Origin: Dioszegia crocea
Lineage: Eukaryota > Basidiomycota > Tremellomycetes > Tremellales > Bulleribasidiaceae
DNA: 64,000 nucleotides
Direction of reading: 5' to 3'
NCBI GenBank assembly: GCA_001600615.1
Contig: BCKK01000005.1
Span: 558,001 to 622,000 of the forward strand
Shown: piece after piece, positions 21,882 through 33,970 of the stretch
Position numbering within the stretch: the stretch's first letter is position 1
How the letters are laid out: each line of letters starts with the position of its first letter
Translations under genes and position numbers: made by a program
Notes under the pieces: model-generated
The model's input: the letters and a program-made list of their open reading frames with translations, nothing else
Told to the model about the DNA's origin: nothing
The model's database searches: none

Positions 21882-23338
21882 TTACCGTTCCGCCACCTTC
21901 TCCTCCGTGGTTGGTGGCGATCCCGACGCATCAAGAGTGGGGTGGACGAGCCCATCCAGTCTCTCCTTCAAAGTCGGTCTTCTCTCCAAGATCTGCACCT
22001 CGCCCTCCTTCTCCTGGTCCAGCATAACACTGGTCGAATCTCCATCGTCGCCCTCACCATCCGTGTTCTCGCCATCGGACGAATCATCCGCAGCAGCCTT
22101 CTTGCTTCTCCCACTCAACGGCCAACCCCAACCTGACCCTGACCCTGACTTCTTTGCTGCGTCCTTCTCCGTCTTCTCCGCCTTCTCAGCCTTCTTCATC
22201 TCCTTATCCTGCTCCTCCTCCTTCTTGCGGCTCTCCCTTTCCATCTTATCTCGCTCAGCCTCTAGCTTCCTGTCCCATTTTTGCCTGGTCTCTCCATCCC
22301 ACAGCTCAAGATTGCCGGAGCTGTTGACTCGGATTTCAAACGATCGTCTACGATCCATGTATATTCCGTGTATACGGAGTATAGTCCCGCTTTGCACTGG
22401 CCTAGATTCGACGTTCGTTTCGGCATGCGTAGAGTCGAGCTCGGAAGTGAGACGCTCAGCTTCCCGCGTTGTGGCAGGTGTAGATATTTGCGCCGAGCCG
22501 GATGGTGTAGGAGGTACGGGATTGGATTTGTCGGTATTATAGGCACCGTATAGGGATCGAAGCATGTGGGTGGCTTTGTTCCGGACGTCTGATGATAGTG
22601 TAGGGGAAGCAACGATAGACAAGACTGCGAAATGAGCTCGGAACTCATATATGAAGCGCAATGAAACGCACCCTCTTTCTGCAGGGCGGATAATCCTCCG
22701 ACCTCAGTGGACAGTTTCTCGACAGCTTTTGGCACAGCTATCGATGCTGATGTCATCAGCAGTGTTCCAGCCTTTCTTAGAAATTCAATCAGCTTACAGA
22801 TCTTCCCAATAGTCCCGGCATTCTTGACAAGAGCCGCTCTCGCTACCCATCCCGCCTTGCTTAGATAACTTCCAGCTGTTGCTGCGCCCGCAGCCTGTCT
22901 TATCAGAACACATCACTTCGAGTTCTATAGCCGACCTCTGGACTCACCGCACCGGCAGCTGCTCCAGCTGGGAGTAGAGCTGCTCCAGCGGAAGCTGCCA
23001 CAGCCCCAACAGCAAGTGACAGTAACCCAATTGTCGCAGCTGACTTGATCACGGAGTATCGGGTGTTCTTTGTCCCATCATCAACCTGGACTTCGAGTGT
23101 AAACCACACGCGACCTGGCTTGCTCATTAGCACCCATCATGGCCCTTCGATGTGCGGGGTGGCGAACCTTGAATTTGACTTCTTGCTCTGAGGCGACCTG
23201 GGACTTCAGCTATCGTTGTCACTGATCGATACCAGTCTAGGCTTAGCTCACGGTATTCTCAAAGTGCAAAGCAGCAACCTGCTTTAGGCAGATGTTGAGG
23301 GGTTGGGAGGTCTTGTTGACAACTCGGCAGGACGGCAT
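21882..23338 (-). CDS. Orphan protein with C-terminal charged tail
   Basis: It starts at 23338 (MPSCRVVNKTSQPLNICL), reads VALHFENT and RVWFTLEVQVDDG (a beta-rich N-terminal part), then an Ala/Gly-rich hydrophobic segment (GLLSLAVGAVAASAGAAL), a helical middle and a long Lys/Glu/Asp-rich tail with coiled-coil character (ERESRKKEEEQDKEMKKAEK). The end is EEKVAER at 21882. Five or six introns. I recognise no named family; the N-terminal block looks like a conserved fungal domain. A membrane or lipid-contact role is possible from the hydrophobic segment, but that is a guess. Confidence 0.75.
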
Positions 23339-23672
23339 ATTGAGCACGTCCTAGCAAGCGAGCGTGCTGGAGTCTGATGCGGCAAATCTGCCAGAGATGC
23401 TTTTGATGAGAGCTCGAGCGTGTCTTCTGGTGCTTATACAAGCTCAATGACTGGTGTATTGTCGTGGGTATCAGGGATGATTATATGGAACAAGGAAAGA
23501 GAGGTTCGAGCTTCGGCTGGTCGAGGCATAGTGACGTCACAACATGTCACAACGCGTCGCGGAATTCTCGGCAGATATACAAGAGCGCGAAACTGCTTCA
23601 TGCTATGGATGAGGTGCCATCTACAGCTCTCTCTTCCCCAAACACGCGGCTTGTCCTTACCGAGACTCACAC
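23339..23672. promoter_or_regulatory. Divergent promoter region
   Basis: A 334-bp space between the orphan at 21882-23338 (minus) and the pseudouridine gene (plus). It contains gtgacgtcac-type sequence around 23531 (tgacgtca), a CRE/ATF-like palindrome. Confidence 0.45.
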
Positions 23673-26578
23673 ATGATGCGAGCACGGATAGCGATGCGTC
23701 AGCTCACGCGACCTGCTTTGAGGAGAGGGTTGGCGGATCTGGCGGTAGCGCGCGAGCGATGGGTGCGTTATCTCCCGCTCTGCGCGGGTCGGATAGGATG
23801 ACCATCTGGCACTAATATACTGATACCTCAGGGTGGCCGCCTAGTCATCGCGGAAGAGGTCGAGCATGCTTTGCAGCAAGGCGGACCTGTCGTGGCCCTT
23901 GAAAGCACTATCATAACTCACGGTCCGTCTCTACGTCTCTGTTTGTCCTATCCGTCATGCTGAACCACCAGGCATGCCTCATCCTACAAATCTCACTACC
24001 GCTCTTTCACTCGAAAGCATCCTTCGATCTCAGGGCGTGACTCCAGCGACTATTTCTCTGCACTCAGGAAAGGTACATGTCGGTCTATCGAATGCGCAGC
24101 TGGAAGAACTCGCCGACCCGAACGCTGGCGAAGGTCTGCGAAGAGTCAAGGTGTCTAGGAGGGATATAGCCCCTACACTGTCAAAAGGCTTGATCGGGGG
24201 CACGACGGTCGCGGGGACGATGTACGTGGCTCGGACTGTGGGGATTGGAATGTTCGTCACGGGCGGGATTGGGGGTGTGCACCGTGGTGCTGAAAAGAGT
24301 GAGTGGGTTTTGGCGTCCTGCTCTTCGGACGCGCTGATGGTCAAGGTATGGACGTATCTGCAGATCTCATTGAGCTGGGAAGAACTGTATGTTCTCTGAA
24401 TCTCGTGGTAAATAGTTGTAATTGACGATCAGCCAATGGCTGTGATTTGCGCTGGTGCAAAGAGCATCTTGGACATTCCTCGGACCTTGGAAGTACTGGT
24501 CAGTCAAGAAGTCCTGACTTTGCTGGCGCCTCTGAAGTATCTACTGACAAATACAGGAAACTCAGGGGGTATGCGTAGCTACATACGGCGACAAGCCGGA
24601 CTTCCCTGCATTCTACACACCGAGTTCTGGCCAGATGGTGCGTATCCCAGTGTACCTAATAGGCTAGACGCAAGCCCCGCGCTTCGAGTCTGGTTTCCCT
24701 GGAGACCTTTGGAGCCATATTTACTGCCGCGAAGAAAAGTCCGAGCTTACAGTCTACTCGGCGTTCAAATTTCAGCTCATAGCTTGCTGACAATGCAGAG
24801 TCCCTGGTCTGTCTCCAACGCCGAAGAAGCCGCCTCGTTGATCCGTACGTCTATGCAAGAGATGCAGTACTGATCACCCTAGATGCGTCACTCACACTGC
24901 CCGATCCTCTATCTACTCTCCTCGCCGTTCCCATCCCCTCTATTCACTCTTCCGATGGGGACAAAGTCCAGCACGCGGTTGAACAAGCTGTGCGAGAGAG
25001 CTTAGAGCAAGGTGTAGATAAGCGGGGGAAGGAGGTGACTCCTTGGCTTCTCAAACGCGTCGGCGAGTTGAGTGGGGGGTTGGCGCTGCAATTGAGTGAG
25101 TCTCAGCTGTCACCCGATACATTAGATCGAAGCTGACACCAAAGACGTTAAGCTCATCGAGAACAACGCCAGGGTAGGTGCGGCAATCGCAGTGGAATTA
25201 GCGCGACTACAGCGGGAATCTAGCCAGCATGCAAGCGGTAAGAACTACTTCGTGTCTACGCGGGAAAGTTCGTCTCAAGCAACACCAAAATCCCCGTCAT
25301 CTCCCTCTACTCCCCAGTCTGGATCAAGCCTGACCCTATCTCCACCTTCAGTACTCGTCTTTGGCTCCGCCGCCCTAGACATCACATCGCAATCCCCCAT
25401 TACTCTTGTTCCGGGTACAACAACCCCTGGGACCATTACCCTGACGCCAGGAGGGGTCGGCCGAAATATTGCCGAAGCAGCCCAACGCCTTCTGCCGCCG
25501 GGGTCAGTCCAGCTGGTGTCGCCAATGAAGGTAGATGGAGCTGGAGATATGGATATGGTCGGCAGAGTGACGATGCTGGAAATGGAGACTGTGGGTCTGC
25601 GGACTGACGGGTTGCTACGGGTCCAGGTTGATGGGGATGAGGGATCTGCAGCGTGTACCTTGCATCTTGGCCCGGAAGGGGATTTGGTAGCTGGAGTGGC
25701 GGACATGAAGGTTGTTGAGAAGATATCAGCGGAAGATGTGAGTCGTCAGGCTGCGAGTTGACTTGTACGTTGAGGCTAATGGATATCAGGTGCGGGGGTC
25801 CATCAAGCGCGAACAGCCTAAAATGGTGGTCTTTGACTGTAATCCCACCTCGAAGATCGTCTCCACCATCCTCAGAACGGCATACGAGTTGGAAATTGAC
25901 AGTGAGCAAAGTCTGAAGTTTACCTCTTGTTATCGTTCTGATCTGATAGCATTCTGTGATCCCACGTCGACGCCGAAACTACCCCGACTCCTGCCAGCCC
26001 TGATATCCCTCCTACCATCCATACCTACCGCCCGCCGCCCTCTCACCCACTTATCTCCCAACAGCCTCGAAATCACCCAACTCCACTCTCTTCTTTCCGA
26101 CCTGCCATCTGATGCCTCCGACCAAGTATGGGAATACATCAACTCGCTCAACCTCTTATCGGACTGGCGAGCCAAACTCGAGGCGTTCGGCAGGAGACAG
26201 GGGATGGAATGGGTGGTGAATGAGGGTATAGTCCAACAGGCTGTGGGATTGTTGCCATTCATCGAGAGTTTATGGATCAAGGCGGGAAGTCGGGGAGTGG
26301 TTCATCTTCGGATATCCAGCCAGGCAGGGAAGCCAGCCTCAGCGTCGATGTCTCATAAGCTGGATGGCGTACATACGGGGAGACATCTCGTTATGACTGT
26401 ATACCCGGCGCCGGTCATCAGCGCGGAGGATGTGGTCAGTACTACCGGAGCGGGGGATACGCTCGTCGGTGGTCTAGTTGCTGGGCTTGTGGGGGAGAAG
26501 GGCGTGGAGGAGGAGTGGGTCGGAAGGGCATTGGAGGCGGTAGGGAGGAGTCTGAGGAGCAGGCGTGCCGTTGCATGA
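23673..26578 (+). CDS. Pseudouridine-5'-phosphate glycosidase/kinase fusion
   Basis: A bifunctional enzyme of pseudouridine breakdown. The N-terminal half is an IndA/PsuG glycosidase that splits pseudouridine 5'-phosphate into uracil and ribose 5-phosphate. The C-terminal half is a PfkB-type kinase that makes that phosphate. It starts at 23673 with an Arg-rich, Ala/Leu-rich end (MMRARIAMRQLTRPALRRG) resembling a mitochondrial presequence. Glycosidase blocks: VVALESTIITHG, GGTTVAGTMYVA, GGIGGVHRGAEKSMDVSADL and NNARVGAAIAVEL. Kinase blocks: VLVFGSAALDI, LTPGGVGRNIAEAA and VSTTGAGDTLVGGLVAG with the catalytic Asp in GAGD. It ends at TGA 26576-26578. Seven or more introns. Confidence 0.93.
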
Positions 26579-27287
26579 GTCTGGTCTGCGCACTGGTATG
26601 TGAAGGGGACATGGTTACGTGCTGACGCAAAACAGAAACTACACGTATTTACATCTATCCCTCACTTACTTCATGTACAATTTATTAATCCAGGGGTTCA
26701 CATCCGCCTAGAAGAGAAGCTCGACGCTGTAAGTCCTGCCCGTGCCCCTTCCTTTTGCAAGAGCTGTAACTTATAACATCAGGTCTTCGAGCCATTGCAC
26801 CTAATCCGAGTGCCTTTGGTCAGTGCACGACGAATAGGCGGCGGAGGGGGTCGATAATCTGACGAGCTTTTGCTCACCCCTGCTCAACGGCGAATTTCGG
26901 AGTTCTGTCTTCCACTCGATAAATCCAGAACCTTGAAACAACAGAGCCTCTGCCTTTCAGTTGGAGGATGCAGGACGCCAGGATGTACTGCAGAGTGGTA
27001 ACCAGATACCTCTCGACATTGAGTGGGCACTCCTCAGTATACTGACTTGCGCTCGGGCTCAAGCTTGAGTTAAGCGAACGAATAAGGTTGGGCGGCAGAG
27101 GGATTAAGATATACGCCACCACACACCTACACAGCTCTTTGACGCCCCTAGCATCCTTTTGAACACCCTCCCCTCCTTTCACCCGGCATGATCGGCTTCA
27201 CACTTTTCGACCAGTAAGCGATTGGATGCTCTCTCTCAACAACAATCCCTTTCTCGACGACATTCAGCCACAGCGAACGCGCTTCAC
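26579..27287. other. Spacer with MFS relic and promoter of transporter A
   Basis: A 709-bp space. It holds the 3' relic of a transporter gene (26700-26857) and the upstream region of copy A, part of which (27084-27117) resembles the region upstream of copy B. Confidence 0.5.
26700..26857 (+). pseudogene. 3'-end relic of a third MFS transporter copy
   Basis: After an acceptor-like gcctag, the bases read EEKLDA, then a donor gtaagt, then an acceptor cag, then VFEPLHLIRVPLVSARR. This matches the two last coding exons of transporters A and B (LEELDA|IFESKNPVRASLTR and LEELDV|IFEARHPVRASLVR), including the intron between them. Nothing of the earlier exons is found upstream, where the pseudouridine gene ends at 26578. 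It is best read as the leftover 3' end of a lost array member. Confidence 0.75.
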
Positions 27288-30203
27288 ATGTCCGCTTGGC
27301 AAGAGACCGACCACGACTCGGGAGCTAGTACCCCCAGTCAGCTTTCGAAGTCACCATCGCGTCGGACCCAAATTCAGAGGGAATCCGAATCAAAAGCTCT
27401 GGGCATATCAATATCGTCGAAGACTCAACACAGCCCAGACATGCTTGACTCGACGGAAAAGATGAATGGGAAGGAAAGCGACTCGGCACAGTCGTTGTCG
27501 AATAATGTAAAATCTGCAGCTCTCGGTATGTTCATCCATCAACGTCCGGTGACCCTTTTATGATACATGCTGACTTGAAGATATCCCCCTTCGGTCCAAA
27601 GGCATGGTGAAGCTTTACATTGTGTGGGTCCCGATGTTTATGGGCCTTATCATGACAGGGTGAGTGCCTTTATGTCATCTAGCCGACATCGTCCACTTCG
27701 GCAAGCCAGCGCTGACGACTATAGATACGGACTTGGCGCGTTGACGGCTGTCAGGTGAGTTAACACGGCTCAATGATCCAAGTCTCGGGCGCTGACGGAT
27801 GGTGTAGTACCCTACCTAGATACAACGACTACTGTAAGCCTCCCGATGCTCGTCATTGCCAGCGTTTGTGCTGACCATATAAAGTCAAGCTTTCGGGATA
27901 TGGGGTGAGAAGTTTCGACAGACAGCCCGTATCTTACTGATCGCCCTTATCCAGGTTTCTACTGGTGTAAGCCTCTTCTGCTGAACCGAGAGCAAAAGCT
28001 AACTTCAACAGCTCATTTTCGGCATGTGGCCAATAACAGCTTGTTGTACATTTTGGATTGGACCAATCATTGTGAGTCAGCAATACCAAGCTGCTCTATC
28101 CCACCGAAGCCAGAATTCAGAGCTGATTTCGTCCTCAGTCGGACAGATTCGGGCGTATTCGCGCCGCACGTCTAGGTATGTACCTTCCACCACGTTTGAC
28201 TCTTATGCTGATACACTCAGCTGCCTGTACCTTCTTCGCCGGAACGACACTCTTTGCCTTCTCCCAAAACTATGCCATGCTTCTGATCGCTCGAGGTCTC
28301 TGTGGCGCAGGCTTCATAGCTATGCAAGCATCAGCACCGGCATATGTTCTAGAGACTTGTCCGCCTTTGAAGAGGGGTCTATTCGCCGGATTACTTAGCA
28401 CCATGAATTGTAAGTCTGTCTCCAGACTGTGGTACTAGGCTCAGCTGATGCGGTTCAGCCGTCGGAAATTGCCTAGCCACCGCAGTGGGAATTGGAGCCT
28501 CAAAGGTCAGCGACTATGTCAGCTCCGCCAGACAGTCGGCTGACTTCTTCTAGGTGGACAATGAATGGGGGTGGCGTCTCGTGTTCATCATGTGAGTCAC
28601 TTCGAGGCGGAGTGGTTCCAATGCTATCCGCGGCTGACTCAACTCAGATCAATGATGTTCCCGTAAGTCTGCTTGTTTCACTCATGGGTCGTTGCGTCTG
28701 ACAGCAATAGCGCTATTCTCGCTATTTCGACTTTCTTCATGCCCGAATCACCTCGTTGGTACGTTCACGCCGCATTGGCACCTGTTTGGCGAGAGGATCT
28801 AGCTCACTGTCAGGCTATACAACGACGGTCAAAAGGACAAATCACTGGCCTTCCTACAGAAGTATCACGGATCCGGACTATTGACCGAAGTTGTCCAAGT
28901 CGAGTATGCTCAGATTGTTGGGTCTGTTCAGGCGGCAAGGGATAAGGGCCAGAAGCGGTGGGATTTGGGAAATCTGGCGAACACAAAGAGCAATCGCTAC
29001 CGACTCATGCTAGGTCAGTCATGTCATTCGCGACAGATCATATCAGGTTAGAGCTGACGACGAACAGCGCTGGCCATGGCACTTTTTGCGCAGATGAGTG
29101 GCGGGGGATTGATTTCCTTTGTGAGTCAGGCTAGCATACCGATGTCCGGATGCAAACGACGCTGACTGTTTAGCTGCCGCAATCCTTCGCCCAAAGTGAG
29201 TCCGCGGGCAGTCGTATAGATACACATGCTGACCCCTGCAGTTGGCTGCACGACAGCATCGGATCGCTTGGGCATGGCGTACGTTCCGCAAGTTCCATTC
29301 AGGTGTTGAAATACACACTGACAAGATAGCCTCATCGCCTACATTGTAGGCCTCCTTGCGTCCATCACCGGCTGTCTCATCTTGGATCGCATCGGTCGGA
29401 GAACGATCCTCATCTTTGGGCCCGTAGGCATCTCGATCGCCCTTATCGGCTGCATGGTGTCGGCATCACAATCTGGCGTCCCCCTCGGTACTGTCGCGCA
29501 AGCTTCAAACATGTCTGCGTCCCGCGCCAACATCGCTTGCTTCGTCTTCTTCATGATTGTCAACGGTCTCTGCTATCAGCCTCTAATGCAGACCTACCCT
29601 GGGGAAGTTCTTTCGACTGATCAGAGAAGCACAGCCCTGGGTTTCGCATCTTTGATTCAGAGCTTGTGTAGTAAGTCTCTGTTCTCTGTCCTCTCAAGTT
29701 TTGCCGGCGACGAGACATATAGTTCCAATTCGTGTCAAAGCGCTGATTTCACAGTGGCTTTGAACCTCTTCACGATACCGATCGCACTTGAGCGGGTAAG
29801 TTTGGCTCAGTCTTGACTCTTGAATCAGCACTGACCTTACCGGGTAAATAGCTGATAACCTTAGATTGGGTGGTGTGAGTCATAATCCAACATCAATCGA
29901 CGAGACTTCGCTGACGCCTTCATCAGGGACCTTCCTTCCCTTCAGCAGTTGCGCCGCTGTCCAATCGGTCGTCTGGTACTTTATCGCTGTAGAGACTAGC
30001 GGCAGGTCATGTAAGTCGCCCCTTTCTCCCTTACTAGGTTATTGCTGACTTGAATCAGTGGAAGAGCTCGATGCTGTCAGTCCGGCTGCACTCATGCCGA
30101 AATCCGAGAGCGAGGCTGACTCTTTTAGATTTTCGAATCGAAAAACCCAGTCCGAGCGTCCCTAACCAGGACCGACCGACTTTCAAGCGTCGAGGATATC
30201 TAG
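27288..30203 (+). CDS. MFS sugar transporter, tandem copy A
   Basis: A twelve-helix sugar carrier (Sugar_tr, lactose-permease-like branch). ATG 27288 (MSAWQETDHDSGAS) opens a hydrophilic N-terminus of about 85 residues. Blocks in order: VSTGLIFGMWPITACCTFWI, SDRFGRIRAARL, YVLETCPPLKRGLFAG, ESPRW, YRLMLALAMALFAQMSGGG, LIGCMVSASQSGV, QTYPGEVLSTDQRS and VETSGRSLEELDAIFE. It ends SSVEDI at TAG 30201-30203. Very many short introns, with exons as small as about 12-30 bp. All introns checked keep frame, so the gene looks intact. Nearly identical in layout to copy B; part of a local array. Confidence 0.88.
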
Positions 30204-30651
30204 ATCGGGGCGACAAGGGTGAACATGATGTACCCGCTTCAATTTCCGCTCGGACTCCTCGGAGCTGCGGTACGGACACCTCCAGATCTTCGACTCCTCG
30301 CTGGAGCATGCACTTTCTCAGAGTCATGCTGCAGAGCAATTGACTCGCGCGGGTATCGTATCGTGTTCAGTGGGCACTGTTGGACCACTGAATTGCGCTC
30401 GTACCCGTGTCAAGCGGCCGGACAAGGTTGGGGCGGGAAGCTTGGCGGCAGAGGGACAAGATAACCGCCGGCCCTACCCCTTCACACGGCCTTTTTGCAC
30501 CACCACCATCCTTTCTCGTCCTCTTTTGTTCCGGCCAGGACTGCCTCGCAAGCTGATGCGATGACCGATGGCGGCCGGACGCTTACTCCTAGTTTCATAC
30601 ATCAACAACCCCTCTATCCTTGACTACCATCACCCACAACCTACGCGCATC
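30204..30651. promoter_or_regulatory. Promoter of transporter B
   Basis: A 448-bp space between the tandem carriers. Bases 30423-30469 match the upstream region of copy A (27084-27117) with a 13-bp insertion, around the common aaggttg and ggcggcagaggga strings. Further short matches lie around the shared gtgggcact string before each block. Confidence 0.55.
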
Positions 30652-33592
30652 ATGAAAGAGTCCGACACGCCTTCGGGAGCTAGTATCCCCAATCAGCTTC
30701 CAAAATCACCTTCACGCCAGGCGTCCATTCAGAAGGAGCACGAAGCAGGTCTAGGCACGGTGGCGACCATTTCGCCAAAGACTGAGGGACCCGGAGACAT
30801 GCTGGACTCGACGGAGAAGAATGACGACTCGGTCGAATCATCATCGAATGAGAAATCTGCAGCTCTTGGTAGGGATGTCTCTTGCACGAGGATCCAGTGT
30901 TTCCTCAATTGCGCTACATGCTGACTTCGCAGACATCCCCCTTCGGTCCAAGGGCATGGTCAAGCTTTACATCTTGTGGATCCCGATGTTCATGAGCCTG
31001 ATCATGACAGGGTGGGTTCTTCATCTTGATCCAGCCGATGAGCCAGCGCTGACGACTTGCAGATACGGTTTCGGGGCGTTGACGGCGGTCAGGTGAGATT
31101 TCACAGATCTGCAGTGTGGACTGTCCCAGGCTGATGATTGGTGAAGCACTCTGCCTAGCTATATCGACTACTGTAAGCTTCCCAATCTTCCCTATTTGCC
31201 AGCATTTGTGCTCACAACGCAAAGTCAAGCTTTCCGGGTATGGGGTGAGCAGCCTTCTGTATCGAGCTCGTATCTCTACTGATCGTCTTTGCGCAGGTTT
31301 CAAGTGGTGTAAGTCATCTCTGCCCATACAACTTGTGTGCACTGACTGATCCCAATAGCTCATCTTTGGTATGTGGCCCATCACAGCTTGCTGTACATTT
31401 TGGATTGGACCGATCATCGTGAGTTCGGATCATCCTCCTATGTACTTCAGTCAGCCGAAGCGAACAGTGGGCTGATTCCCTTCTCAGTCGGACAGATTCG
31501 GACGTGTTCGAGCGGCACGTCTCGGTATGTCAACTTCAGTGGGTGTTCCTGGACTTTGTGCTGATCCGACCAGCTGCTTGCACTTTCTTCGCCGGGACAA
31601 CGCTCTTCGCCTTCTCTCGACACTATGCCATGCTTCTGGTCGCTCGAGGTCTCTGCGGCGCAGGCTTCATTGCCATGCAGGCGTCAGCACCGGCGTACGT
31701 CCTCGAGACCTGTCCGCCATTGAAACGGGGTCTATTCGCGGGATTGCTCAGCTCCATGAACAGTAAGTCTAAACCGTCCTCCAGGTTAATAAGCAGACGA
31801 AGCTGACGCTGTTTAGCCGTTGGGAATTGTTTGGCTACCTCAGTGGGGATTGAAGCTTCAAGGGTTAGTGGGCTCATGATATCGGTCAGACCGTCGGCTT
31901 ATACCTTTAGATGGATAGTGAATGGGGCTGGCGTCTAGTCTTCATTATGTGAGTCGCCCCGAGGGGGAACGGTCCCGATGTGGTTCGTGACTAACTCACT
32001 AAGCTCAATGATGTTCCCGTAAGTCACTCTACACAATAATGGATCGTCCGTCTGACACTTACAGCGCAATCATTGCCATTTCGACCTTTTTCATGCCCGA
32101 TTCGCCTCGATGGTAAGTCGATTTCTCGGCATGCTCTTATTTGGTGAGACTATCTCGCTCATTATCAGGCTATACAACGATGGCCAGGAGGACGAGGCTT
32201 TGGCTTTCTTACAGAAGTACCATGGATCAGGGAGACTTACCGAAGTGGTCCAGGTCGAGTACGCTCAGATTGCCGGATCTGTCAAGGCTGCAAGGGATAA
32301 AGGCCAGAAACGATGGGATTTGGGCAATTTGGCAAATACGAAGAGCAACAGATATCGGCTTATGCTAGGTGGGTTGTTTCTTTTGAGATTGGCAATTCAG
32401 TGTCATACGGGCTGGATGAGAACGGAGCTGATAATACGCAGCACTGGTCATGGCGCTTTTCTCGCAAATGAGTGGCGCAGGTCTGATCAACTTTGTAAGT
32501 CCGCCCATTGCAGTATGATGATGATTAGGACCCACGCTGATTGATGTAGCTGCCGCAGTCCTTCGCCCAAAGTGAGTTGGCCAGGTTTTATACAGTCTAT
32601 CTAGCACTGACCCATGTAGTTGGCTATACCTCAGCCTCTGATCGCTTGAGTATGGCGTAAGTCATTGGGTGCCCGTTCAAACCTTGCGTCGGATACTGAC
32701 GACCTATCCAGCCTTATCGCCTACGGTGTCGGCCTCCTCGCAACGATCACCGGCTGTCTCATCCTGGACCACATCGGCCGGAGGAGGGTCCTGATCTTCG
32801 GACCCATTGGGATTTCCATTGCCCTGATCGGCTGCATGGTTTCCGCATCGCAGTCCGGCGTCCCCCTCGGTACTATTGCACAGGCCTCCAACATGTCCGC
32901 ATCTCGCGCCAATATCGCTTGCTTTGTGTTCTTCATGATGCTCAATGGTCTCTGCTACCAACCTCTGATGCAGACGTACCCTGGAGAAGTTTTGTCGACT
33001 GATCAGAGGAGTACAGCTCTGGGTTTCGCTTCTCTGATCGCCAGTTTGTGTAGTGAGTTTACGTTTTCTCCTAGGTCTGCTCGAGGGCGGAGATCCGTAC
33101 CATGGAGCCGGGATACCACGCTAATCTTTCAGTGGCGTTGAATCTGTTTACGATCCCGATCGCACTTGAGCGGGTCAGTTGGAATTGGAGTCTCGGACTC
33201 AGGCAACAGTGTCTGCCTTAAAATTGTAGTTAGCTGATGATCTTAGATTGGGTGGTGTGAGTCATGCCCCTTCCGCTGATACTTTGCTGACGCTTTCAGC
33301 AGATTCCTTTCTTCCCTATGCGACTTGCGCCGCCGTGCAGTCAGTGGTCTGGTACTTTGTCGCCGTTGAGACCAGGGGGAGATCTTGTGAGTGATGTATC
33401 TGTCGTCGAGTAGAAGTCTTGCTTACCCTATGCAGTGGAAGAGCTCGATGTGGTGCGTAGATCTTTGGCCGCGTTATGAGTATGGTCAAGTACCTAATCT
33501 CGCAGATCTTCGAGGCACGCCACCCTGTTCGAGCTTCCCTCGTCCGCCTTCGGAGACTTCCCGGGAGCGAGCAAGGGAGCGGAAGTGTGTGA
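30652..33592 (+). CDS. MFS sugar transporter, tandem copy B
   Basis: A paralogue of copy A with the same exon order. ATG 30652 (MKESDTPSGASIPNQLPKSP). It shares the long identical block RGLCGAGFIAMQASAPAYVL and closely similar AALDIPLRSKGMVKLYILW, SDRFGR, FMPDSPRW, LINFLPQSFAQIG and VETRGRSLEELDVIFE. It ends GSEQGSGSV at TGA 33590-33592. The acceptor before TLPSYIDYF is taken as ggtgaag, by comparison with copy A (TLPRYNDYF). Copy A has Glu where B has Asp in the (E/D)SPRW motif. The tails after IFE differ most, so substrate or turnover may differ. Confidence 0.88.
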
Positions 33593-33970
33593 TCAGGTAC
33601 GGTACGATACCAGACATCTTTATATTGATCATTATCGACCTTATGATATCATTGAGATGCCTCTTTTGTAGACAGAGCTATGCACAGGACGCTGACCGAG
33701 GGGCCAGGAGCTGGCAGGAGATAAGGATAGCGAGACAGTGTACGTAATCCATCCAAGACTCCGCCCGGAGATATCCGATGGCCGCGGCTAAGCCGAAGCT
33801 GAAGAATTCCTTGGAAGCGCAGCGGCACTGCCGTTGATAGCATATAATAAAGGAGTCAAGAGCTAGCTATCCCTAGAACCCCCCAGAATATACATCACAC
33901 AGTCAATCTCGATACTGTACTTCATCTTCAGAACTTTCCCCGAAAAAATACACACATACAACCCATCAAA
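33593..33970. promoter_or_regulatory. Promoter region of P5C dehydrogenase
   Basis: A 378-bp space. A TATAATAAA stretch lies at about 33843-33850, some 125 bp before the start at 33971. The leader is C/A-rich. No gene seen. Confidence 0.4.

Noticed and set aside
21850..22542. 230-residue plus-strand Ser-rich frame
   Set aside because: It is antisense to the Lys/Glu-rich tail of the orphan at 21882-23338, which gives Ser/Leu-rich shadows.
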